A stretch of DNA of 49,975 bases from Lachnospiraceae bacterium (GTDB lineage Bacteria; Bacillota; Clostridia; Lachnospirales; Lachnospiraceae): contig JAETTM010000030.1 of NCBI GenBank assembly GCA_021769135.1, positions 1 through 49,975 on the forward strand, in the 5' to 3' direction. Positions 1 through 6,183 of this stretch are shown in pieces. The notes below the pieces were generated by a model, which made no database searches, had not been told where the DNA came from, and saw only the letters and a list, made by a program, of their open reading frames with translations. The translations under genes and the position numbers were made by a program. How positions within the stretch are numbered: the first letter of the stretch is position 1; every line of letters starts with the position of its first letter.

Positions 1-29
1 TCTTCTTTTGTCAGCTGTCCATTTTTCAT
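1..29 (-). CDS. 5' end of an unidentified gene leaving the window
   Basis: On the minus strand an ATG at 29 opens a frame reading MKNGQLTKE before the window ends. An SD-like AGGAG lies about 10 bases upstream and a near-consensus promoter lies further upstream at 161-189. Ten codons are too few to name a product. Its position next to a LacI regulator and an alpha-galactosidase suggests a sugar-metabolism gene, but this is inference from context only. Confidence 0.45.
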
Positions 30-160
30 ACGCAAACTTCTCCTCTCTTTTTATTTTATTGCTAAAAATGGGGTTAATGGCAGAAATGCCACAGAATCCG
101 GCACCTTAGAAGTCGGCGCCATTGTTCATTGATTAATATAGATTAATTATGAATGGATAT

Positions 161-189
161 ATTATAGCAAATTGGCAGGCTTGAGTCAA
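161..189 (-). promoter_or_regulatory. Sigma-A type promoter upstream of the partial gene
   Basis: On the minus strand TTGACT (184-189) is separated by exactly 17 bases from TATAAT (161-166), close to the housekeeping consensus. The only gene it can serve is the partial frame starting at 29, which would give a leader of about 125 bases. The leader contains a short palindrome at 78-91 (TGGCA-N4-TGCCA) that could be an operator, but nothing ties it to a specific regulator. Confidence 0.6.
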
Positions 190-192
190 TAA

Positions 193-283
193 CCCCGTTG
201 TTCGCAACACGGAAATGAATTTTCAAATCAATTTTCATGCGCAGCCCATGAAAATTGATTTCCGTACGCAAGCAACGGGGCAT
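193..283. repeat. Nested inverted repeat downstream of the LacI gene
   Basis: Outer arms CCCCGTTG (193-200) and CAACGGGG (273-280) enclose a second, perfect 15-bp inverted repeat (225-239 with 247-261). The 3' end (268-283, GCAAGCAACGGGGCAT) recurs exactly at 26538-26553, where the same outer palindrome is present without the inner hairpin. It lies just after the lacI-type stop codon, so it may act as a terminator, although no clear T-run follows. Confidence 0.6.
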
Positions 284-296
284 ATTGCTTCAGGCA

Positions 297-1307
297 TCAC
301 ACCTTCCTTTTGACACTATTCTTCATCACCACACGGCCGCAGATTATCTCCGGTCCGCTGTCCAAATCAGGGTTGCGGAACCGTTTCATCAATTTTTTTA
401 TGGCCACCTTTACCATGGCTTTGATGTTCACTTCATAGGTTGTAATTTTAATATCCGCATACCCAGGATAGAGGAAATTATCAAAGCCTACCACCGAAAT
501 GTCCTCAGGCACCTTTAGCCCCCTGGCATTCAGTTTACCTGCCAGCATCCCGGCCACCAGGTCGCAGTTGCAGACAAAAGCTTTCGGAAGGCGCCTGGGC
601 AGTTCAAACTGCACCAGCCCCGTTGCATCCCTGTCTTCAATCACCCACTCCGGATGGATATTTTTCCCGTGTTCCATCATTGATTTCATAAAACCGCAGT
701 AACGGTCCAGGATATTGCTGGTGGCATGAATCGAACCGATAAACCCAATATCCTCGATTCCATTCTTAAACAGGATTTCCGTCATCTGGTACATCCCATA
801 AAAATTATCCACAATTACGGCATCCTGCGCGAACTCATTGTCATAAAAATCCAGGAACACAATGGGGATGGAAACGGCTTCCTTCAGCCTTTTAATATAC
901 TGTCTGTCGATTTCGCCGATAATAATAATGCCTTCCACCGTATTTTGAAGCACCATCTGGGGCAGTTCCCATATCCTGACCTGTTCGTCCGTCTTCAATG
1001 TTTCCACAATGGTAAAACATTGCTTCTCCGTAGCCGCCAGGGCCAGCTCCTGATACATTTTCCAGTAATAGGCCGTATGGTTCCCCAAATATTTTTCCGC
1101 AATCAGCACACCGATTTTCTGGATTCCATCCGCTTCCTCGGCTTTTTTTTCCTTATTCAGACCCTCATATCCCATTTCCGCAGCAATTTTCAGAATCCGC
1201 TCCCTTAAATTGCCGCTCACCCCTTTTTGCCCGTTCAGCGCGTTGTGCACCGTTACCGTGCTCACGCCTGCTTTTTCTGCAATGTCCGCCAGCCTTACCT
1301 TTCCCAT
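297..1307 (-). CDS. LacI/GalR-family transcriptional regulator
   Basis: This is a sugar-responsive DNA-binding repressor of about 336 residues, the normal family length. The N-terminus has the LacI helix-turn-helix and hinge (VRLADIAEKAGVSTVTVHNAL), followed by a periplasmic-binding-protein-like effector domain ending in typical DISVVGFDN and TTYEVN blocks. An upstream in-frame ATG at 1325 exists, but ATG 1307 is preferred: GAGGTGG sits a few bases before it and MGKVRLADIAEKAGVS is the canonical family start. The gene follows the alpha-galactosidase gene on the same strand after 207 bases that hold a cluster of hairpins. It probably controls the galactosidase and/or the gene leaving the window at 29; the ligand is not known. 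Confidence 0.9.
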   Translation of the reverse strand: MGKVRLADIAEKAGVSTVTVHNALNGQKGVSGNLRERILKIAAEMGYEGLNKEKKAEEADGIQKIGVLIAEKYLGNHTAYYWKMYQELALAATEKQCFTIVETLKTDEQVRIWELPQMVLQNTVEGIIIIGEIDRQYIKRLKEAVSIPIVFLDFYDNEFAQDAVIVDNFYGMYQMTEILFKNGIEDIGFIGSIHATSNILDRYCGFMKSMMEHGKNIHPEWVIEDRDATGLVQFELPRRLPKAFVCNCDLVAGMLAGKLNARGLKVPEDISVVGFDNFLYPGYADIKITTYEVNIKAMVKVAIKKLMKRFRNPDLDSGPEIICGRVVMKNSVKRKV

Positions 1308-1361
1308 ATTCCACCTCATATTCATAATCGAGCGGGGGAACGCCCCTCTCCTCTGCTCGCC

Positions 1362-1496
1362 GTGCGCCCCATGCGCCGCCTAAGCGGCATGTTTCCTCTG
1401 TATGGGGCTGCACAGAACAAAGAGTCCGGCCTGCCGGACTCTCGCGCCGAAGCGCGGTTGCTCCAGCAACCATTTTCCTTATGCACGAAGTGCGCA
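1362..1496. repeat. Cluster of about six small palindromes between alpha-galactosidase and lacI-type gene
   Basis: Consecutive hairpins fill this spacer: 1362-1372 pairs with 1402-1413 around an inner GCCGC-CTAA-GCGGC (1375-1388). Then come AGAGTCCGG/CCGGACTCT (1421-1442), CGCGC-CGAA-GCGCG (1443-1456), GGTTGCT-CC-AGCAACC (1456-1471) and ATGCAC-GAAG-TGCGCAT (1481-1496). The array may end or stabilise the galactosidase transcript. Its style matches the clusters at 4548-4640 and 20508-20592. Confidence 0.55.
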
Positions 1497-1514
1497 TCCT
1501 GCCCGGACGACCTG

Positions 1515-3701
1515 TCAGTTACGCACAAAATGATACAGAAAGCTGATAAAATCCCCTTTGCAGGAGGGCACCAAATAGCCGCATTTCATCAGTTCTTCCC
1601 CGCTGTAAACCTCTTCCGTTCCTTCCAGCCTGTACTCCGCCTCTTCCTCCAGTCCGCGCAGATAAATCACCCTGCTATGCATATTGGGCTGTGCCAGAAC
1701 CTGTACGAAAGTCACCAATGCGTGGGATTTGTCTTTCGCAGCCACTTCCCAGCAGTCATAGGGCTTTTCCATGGACCAGGAAGCAAGACGGTAATAATCC
1801 CCTCTCTGGATTAACTCCCTGTATTTATGGTACATCTCCACCTGACCCGGAATCTGTTCCCTTTCTTCCCGGGCGATTTTGGTTATATCCAGCTCATATC
1901 CGAAAGTTCCCGCCAAAGCCACATTCCCCCGGGTGGCAAAAGGGGTGTTCCTTCCCACCACATGGTTAGGGCAGTCGCCTATATGAGCCCCCATGGAAGC
2001 CAACGGATAGACAAGCGCCGTTCCTTCCTGAATCCGCAGCCTTTCCACCGCATCCACATCGTCCGAACACCAGATTTGAGGGCTGTAATAAAGCATCCCC
2101 GGGTCAAACCGTGCCCCGCCGCCGGAACAGTTTTCCAGCAGCAAATCCGGGAACTCATTCACCAGGCGTTCCTGCATCTCATATACCCCCAGCATATATC
2201 TGTGCATCAATTCCCCCTGGGCGTCCTCTTTCAAACAGCCGCTTCCGATATCGCAAAGCTGGCGGTTCATATCCCATTTCACATAAGCGATAGGCGCGCT
2301 GCGGAGAATATCCGCCACGCAGCGGTACGCATAATCCACCACTTCCGGCCTGGACAAGTCCAGCACATATTGCGCCCGAATCTGGGAAGGGCGCCTTCCC
2401 TTAATCTGTATCGCCCAGTCCGGATGCGCCCTGTATAAGTCCGAATCCGGGGAAATCATTTCCGGCTCAAACCAGATACCGAACTTCAATCCCAGTTCGT
2501 TTACTTTTTTCACCAAATCCGGAAGGCCGGAAGTGATTTTCTCTTCATTAACCGTCCAGTCTCCCAGAGAATTGTCATCGCAGTTCCGTTTTCCAAACCA
2601 TCCATCATCCATGACCAGCATCTCAATCCCGGCCTTGCCCGCTTCCTTTGCAATCTCTAACAGCTTTTCCGAATTAAAATCAAAATAGGTAGCCTCCCAG
2701 TTATTGATGAGCACCGGCCGTTTCCCATATTTATAGGGGCTGCGGATAATATGCTCCCTGTAAAAGTCATGAAAATTGCGCGTCATCCTCCCCAACCCAT
2801 CTGCCGAATAGGTGAGCACCGCCTCCGGCGCCCAAAATACCTCTCCCGGCCCTAAATTCCAGCAGAAATAATCCGAATGGATACCCATGAGCATCCTTAC
2901 GCTGCCAAACTGGGAAAGCTCCGCCTGGGCGATGAAATTGCCGGAATACACGAAATTCATGGCGTATACTTCCCCGGCCTCCTGGGTAGTCTCCGGCGTC
3001 GCCAGGGCGATAAAGGGATGCTCCTGATGGCTGGATTCCCCCCTGATGGAAGACACCATCTGCTTGCCGCAGCGTATCCTCCCCCTCTGTATGCACCGCT
3101 CCCTGGCCCAGCTTCCCGGCAGCGTCAGCATGTCAAAATCCTTATTATCCATATCCAGACAGGCGCTGTATACTTTCTCCAGCTTCAGATGCTGGCTGCC
3201 CGCATTTTCTATGCGCGCGCTCCGGGTTATCATGTCGCAGTCCGCAAATACCGAATAGGACAAAATCACGCGAAGCTGCAAAATGCTGTCCTCGCATACG
3301 ATTTCCAGCGTTTCCACATCGTCTTCCCCTCCAAAAGAGGCCGGCAGCCCTTCCAGTTTTTCCTTCCCCTTGAAAATCCGGAAAGAACGAAACAGCAGTT
3401 CGCTGCCTATGCTCCCCGACTCGCACCTCACATCCAGGCAGCTTTCCCTGTAATCCCCGATTCCCCCCGTAGGGTATTCCGTAGGGAAAGTGTCCAAAAA
3501 CGGGGCTTTCTCCCGCATGTTTACCGAAGGCGTATAGGGCGGCTCCTGCATCCTTAAAAGGTAATTGCTCCCGCTCCCCATAAGCCTTTTTCCGTAATAA
3601 ATGTGCCCCACATACCCTTCCGGCGACAGCCCGATTAAATACGTTGTCCTCTCCGTGTCCATTTTAAAAATTTTCTTTTCTTCAATATACCTGATTCCCA
3701 T
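1515..3701 (-). CDS. GH36 alpha-galactosidase
   Basis: The enzyme removes terminal alpha-1,6-galactose from raffinose-family sugars and similar substrates. The 728 residues match clostridial GH36 length. There is an N-terminal beta-sandwich, a TIM barrel starting near WEATYFDFN (about residue 331), and a C-terminal beta domain. The nucleophile is Asp477 in KWDMN, and the acid/base is the first Asp (547) of CSDDVD; ENCSGGGARFD is the conserved substrate-binding block. No signal peptide is seen, so it should be cytoplasmic and depend on an oligosaccharide transporter outside this window. GGAG lies 5-8 bases before the ATG, and a promoter sits at 3723-3751. The LacI-type gene follows on the same strand. 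Confidence 0.93.
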   Translation of the reverse strand: MGIRYIEEKKIFKMDTERTTYLIGLSPEGYVGHIYYGKRLMGSGSNYLLRMQEPPYTPSVNMREKAPFLDTFPTEYPTGGIGDYRESCLDVRCESGSIGSELLFRSFRIFKGKEKLEGLPASFGGEDDVETLEIVCEDSILQLRVILSYSVFADCDMITRSARIENAGSQHLKLEKVYSACLDMDNKDFDMLTLPGSWARERCIQRGRIRCGKQMVSSIRGESSHQEHPFIALATPETTQEAGEVYAMNFVYSGNFIAQAELSQFGSVRMLMGIHSDYFCWNLGPGEVFWAPEAVLTYSADGLGRMTRNFHDFYREHIIRSPYKYGKRPVLINNWEATYFDFNSEKLLEIAKEAGKAGIEMLVMDDGWFGKRNCDDNSLGDWTVNEEKITSGLPDLVKKVNELGLKFGIWFEPEMISPDSDLYRAHPDWAIQIKGRRPSQIRAQYVLDLSRPEVVDYAYRCVADILRSAPIAYVKWDMNRQLCDIGSGCLKEDAQGELMHRYMLGVYEMQERLVNEFPDLLLENCSGGGARFDPGMLYYSPQIWCSDDVDAVERLRIQEGTALVYPLASMGAHIGDCPNHVVGRNTPFATRGNVALAGTFGYELDITKIAREEREQIPGQVEMYHKYRELIQRGDYYRLASWSMEKPYDCWEVAAKDKSHALVTFVQVLAQPNMHSRVIYLRGLEEEAEYRLEGTEEVYSGEELMKCGYLVPSCKGDFISFLYHFVRN

Positions 3702-3722
3702 AACCTCTCCTGTTCCTGCATT

Positions 3723-3751
3723 GTATTAATCGCTTTATGTACTTGTTGCAA
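3723..3751 (-). promoter_or_regulatory. Promoter of the alpha-galactosidase gene with possible LacI-type operator
   Basis: On the minus strand TTGCAA (3746-3751) and TAATAC (3723-3728) are spaced by 17 bases. A CG-centred imperfect palindrome (ATTAAT-CG-CTTTAT, 3725-3738) overlaps the -10 and spacer. LacI-family operators are CG-centred palindromes, so this could be the site of the downstream regulator. The promoter call is fair; the operator call is weak. Confidence 0.45.
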
Positions 3752-3758
3752 AGCCTTT

Positions 3759-4370
3759 CTACTCCAAAAAAGCAAAAGGGCTTTCATCATTCATATGCAA
3801 ATACTGCATCATCAAATATGCCCCCCGCAGCGAAACCCTCTCTTTTGACAAAATCCGCCGCACTTCCTTTTTATCCGCCAGCACTACATGAATCTCCTCC
3901 GTCTTTTCACATTCCTGCCGCTTCCCTTCCAGGCTCACCGTGCCATACACCGCACAGCTGGATTCATCCGTAAACCCCGGCCCCATAAAAAACGGCCTCC
4001 GAAAACAGCTGTTCCCTCCCGTATATTCCCGGAAAAGAAATCCCGTCTCTTCCTTCATCTCCCTGGCCGCCGCCATCCCCGGCGTCTCCCCTGCATCCAC
4101 CAGCCCCGCCGGCAGGGCATAAATCTCTTCGTCCAGAGGATAACGGTACTCCCTAATCAGCACCAGCCGAGGGGCCGGTTCCTGCGTCAGCCCATAAATG
4201 ACGATTCCTTCCGGCTCCAGGCCCTTTGTAAAAAGCTTCAGCCTTTCTTTAGAATTCCTCGAAGCAAAATAATAGTCGAAAACTTCCCCCTTCCGGTCCA
4301 GCGCGTCCAGATGATAGAGGTTTAAATGCGGATTCTTTGTCAACTGCTGTACGGCACTTATTTTTTTCAT
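3759..4370 (-). CDS. Nudix hydrolase, ADP-ribose pyrophosphatase-like
   Basis: A 203-residue cytoplasmic hydrolase of nucleoside diphosphates linked to another moiety. A perfect Nudix box (GX5EX7REUXEEXGU) spans residues 89-111, from GLVDAGE to REMKEETGF. The overall layout, with a beta-rich N-terminus and the box mid-protein, fits the ADP-ribose/sugar-nucleotide pyrophosphatase branch, but substrate cannot be read from sequence. The open frame extends to a TTG at 4376, but ATG 4370 with AGGA six bases upstream is the better start. The gene lies 57 bases upstream of the alpha-galactosidase gene on the same strand; that gap holds a separate promoter. Confidence 0.88.
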   Translation of the reverse strand: MKKISAVQQLTKNPHLNLYHLDALDRKGEVFDYYFASRNSKERLKLFTKGLEPEGIVIYGLTQEPAPRLVLIREYRYPLDEEIYALPAGLVDAGETPGMAAAREMKEETGFLFREYTGGNSCFRRPFFMGPGFTDESSCAVYGTVSLEGKRQECEKTEEIHVVLADKKEVRRILSKERVSLRGAYLMMQYLHMNDESPFAFLE

Positions 4371-4547
4371 CCTCAATCCTACCCCCGTGCTCTTTCTGTA
4401 TTTTTATACCAATTAAGTTAAATTAATTTCATTCTATTTGATTTTTAATTAAAAGTCAACTTTATTTAACGTTTTTTCTGATAAATATGGGATTTAAGTA
4501 TTGATTGTCAAAAGCAAAACAGATTCTAATGAAACTTTTTCGATATA

Positions 4548-4640
4548 AACGAACGCCGCCACGCGCTGCAGAGCAGCGAGGTATTGACCCTCGCGGCATT
4601 CGCTAAATGCTCGTGCAAGCACGGCACTTGGCTCATTGCT
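4548..4640. repeat. Cluster of small palindromes, dispersed-repeat type
   Basis: The 4371-4705 interval has no gene. It holds CGCTG-CAGAG-CAGCG, CGAGG/CCTCG, GCATT/AATGC and CGTGC-AA-GCACG in a row, after AACGAACGCCGCCACGC. That 17-base lead sequence recurs exactly near 20511-20528, before another hairpin cluster. This points to a dispersed palindromic element rather than unique leader structure. Confidence 0.55.
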
Positions 4641-4647
4641 CGCGGGA

Positions 4648-4684
4648 ATAAAAAGGAGTTGGCTCAAAACGGCCAACTCCTTTT
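4648..4684 (-). terminator. Rho-independent terminator of the hsp20 operon
   Basis: On the minus strand GGAGTTGGC, an 8-base loop and GCCAACTCC are followed by TTTTTATT. It lies about 20 bases after the stop codon at 4706 and would end the two-gene hsp20 transcript. The stem is also flanked by A residues, so it could work in both directions. Confidence 0.85.
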
Positions 4685-4705
4685 CGATCTTCCATCTTCC
4701 AAATC

Positions 4706-5158
4706 TTATCCTTCGATAGAAATATAATGCTTTTCTTCCACCGCCGGCTTTTGTTCCTTCTTGGGGATGGTCAGTTTCAGGATACCATGCTTAAACTCTC
4801 CTTTGATATCCTCCTGCTGTACTTCCTCCCCAATATAAAAGGTTCTCTGGCAGGCACCGGAATAGCGCTCCCTGCGGATATATTTGCCGCCTTCCTTCTC
4901 CTGTTCCGCTTCTTTCGCGGCGCTGACTGTGAGGTAGCCGTTTTCCAGAGCCACCTTTACCTCGTCTTTCTTAAAGCCCGGCAAATCCATTTCCAGTTCA
5001 TATCCGGTTTCATGTTCCTTTACATCCGTTTTCATCAGGTTTTTCTCCCGATGGCCATACAGCTTCTTTTCCATCTTCTTAAAATCCTTGTCATCATAAA
5101 ACGGAAATCCAAAAAAATCATCAAACATATCTTTTCCAAAAATACTAGGTACTAACAT
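4706..5158 (-). CDS. Hsp20 small heat-shock protein (second gene of pair)
   Basis: An ATP-independent holdase chaperone of the alpha-crystallin family, about 150 residues. The alpha-crystallin domain starts at about residue 43 (MKTDVKEHETGYELEMDLPGFKKDEVKVALENGYLTV) and ends with the conserved GILKLTIPK block before a short charged tail. Two ATGs (5161 and 5158) follow AGGAGG; 5158 gives the same MLVPSIFG start as the neighbouring paralogue. The two genes are 85 bases apart and clearly arose by tandem duplication. Both sit behind the CIRCE-containing promoter at 5726-5768 and before the terminator at 4648-4684, so they form one heat-inducible operon. Compared with its partner it has an extra Lys-rich insert after the N-terminal motif. 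Confidence 0.93.
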   Translation of the reverse strand: MLVPSIFGKDMFDDFFGFPFYDDKDFKKMEKKLYGHREKNLMKTDVKEHETGYELEMDLPGFKKDEVKVALENGYLTVSAAKEAEQEKEGGKYIRRERYSGACQRTFYIGEEVQQEDIKGEFKHGILKLTIPKKEQKPAVEEKHYISIEG

Positions 5159-5243
5159 CATTCATTCCTCCTGTTCTACTTAAGTAAAAACCTTTACAAT
5201 TCCAATTGATGAATCAAACTTTAAAGCTGCCGCCTTTTAGCCT

Positions 5244-5660
5244 TTATCCTTCAATTTCGATGTATTTCTTTTCCTCCACTTTCCTTTCCATTTTCGGGAT
5301 TAACATCTTCAGCGTTCCGTCTTCAAACTTCGCTTTGATATCTTCCTGCCGTACATGCTCCCCTACGTAAAAGCTCCTGCTGGATGAGCCGTAATATCTT
5401 TCCCTGCGGATGTAACCGCCCTGAGGTTCCTGCTCCCCGCTGTCCGACTTAGAAACAGCCTGGATGGTCAGGTATCCATCCTTTAATTCCGCTTTCACAT
5501 CTTCTTTCTTCACTCCCGGAATATCCATCGTCATCAGGAACCCCTGCTCCGTGTCCTGCACATCGGTGTGCATGAAATCTTCCGCCCTATAAGAATTGCG
5601 GAAAGAATCATCAAAAAAGCTATCGAAAAAAGTTTCTCCAAAAATACTAGGTACTAACAT
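5244..5660 (-). CDS. Hsp20 small heat-shock protein (first gene of pair)
   Basis: Alpha-crystallin-type holdase of 138 residues. The alpha-crystallin domain runs from about residue 29 (FMHTDVQDTEQGFLMTMDIPGVKKEDVKAEL) through RRERYYGSSSRSFYVGE to the C-terminal GTLKMLIPK. AGGAGG lies about eight bases before the ATG. It is the promoter-proximal gene; the leader of about 60 bases starts within the HrcA-controlled promoter. It shares its N-terminal eight residues and much of the domain with the downstream copy. The two could form mixed oligomers, which is inference. Confidence 0.93.
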   Translation of the reverse strand: MLVPSIFGETFFDSFFDDSFRNSYRAEDFMHTDVQDTEQGFLMTMDIPGVKKEDVKAELKDGYLTIQAVSKSDSGEQEPQGGYIRRERYYGSSSRSFYVGEHVRQEDIKAKFEDGTLKMLIPKMERKVEEKKYIEIEG

Positions 5661-5725
5661 AATTTATTCCTCCTTTATTATTCTCTGCTCTTTATTTTTT
5701 ATTCCCCTTCCTTTGTTCTATATGT

Positions 5726-5754
5726 AATATAACATATATTGTTAGCACTCGCAA
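5726..5754 (-). promoter_or_regulatory. Promoter of the hsp20 operon
   Basis: On the minus strand TTGCGA (5749-5754) and TATATT (5726-5731) are separated by 17 bases. The -35 hexamer lies inside the CIRCE operator, so bound HrcA would block RNA polymerase directly. Confidence 0.75.
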
Positions 5755-5768
5755 GAGGTGAGTGCTAA
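5742..5768 (-). promoter_or_regulatory. CIRCE operator (HrcA binding site)
   Basis: TTAGCACTC (5742-5750), nine bases, GAGTGCTAA (5760-5768) is a perfect match to the CIRCE consensus bound by the heat-shock repressor HrcA. It overlaps the -35 region of the hsp20 promoter. It places these small Hsps in the same regulon as groESL and dnaK, assuming the genome encodes HrcA. Confidence 0.95.
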
Positions 5769-5787
5769 AAAATATATAAACTATTTA

Positions 5788-6051
5788 TTAAAAGCTGATG
5801 AAATAGGGATTTTTACTCGCTGCCTCCACCGTGATGTATGCCAGTTCGCTGACCCGGATACCTGTAGCCCCGATGGTCTCCATTGCCAGTTCCAGCCGTT
5901 TTTCCCCAGACCGTCTAGCCGTTTCCAGCAGGCGCTGGTATTCCCCCTGTGTCAAATCCCTGGAATCATCCCGGAACATCCGCCTCTGTACATGGAAATA
6001 CTTCGCCCTGCACCTTTCCATCTGTTCTTCTGTCAGTTTATATCCTTCCAT
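5788..6051 (-). pseudogene. Truncated tyrosine recombinase/integrase remnant
   Basis: Only 87 residues remain. The segment LTQGEYQRLLETARRSGEKRLELAMETIGATGIRVSELAYITVEAA matches the start of the catalytic domain of phage/ICE tyrosine recombinases, including the first catalytic Arg in GIRVSEL. After EAAS the homology stops and a short unrelated tail leads to a stop codon. The remaining catalytic residues (K, HxxR, H/W, Y) are absent, so it cannot recombine DNA. The break lies about 50 bases upstream of the CIRCE, so the hsp20 promoter was probably placed here by the deletion or insertion that removed the rest. Confidence 0.8.
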
Positions 6052-6073
6052 CTTCCATACCTCCTTATAAGTT

Positions 6074-6120
6074 AAAAAAAGGGAACCTGCAGAGTATTTT
6101 TACCCTGCTGATTCCCTTTT
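6074..6120 (-). terminator. Rho-independent terminator after the DUF4132 gene
   Basis: On the minus strand AAGGGAA..CAGCAG, a short loop and CTGCAG..TTCCC are followed by a run of seven T. It lies about 65 bases after the stop codon at 6184 and closes the five-gene MoxR operon. Confidence 0.85.
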
Positions 6121-6183
6121 ATCCTTTATTCTTTATATTTAAAAATGCCCCTTCAAATCCCGCCATCCCATAATGGCGAAAAT

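Noticed and set aside
1227-1814. 195-residue plus-strand frame opposite lacI-type and galactosidase genes
   Set aside because: Shadow of strongly supported minus-strand genes and of the hairpin cluster; no domain.
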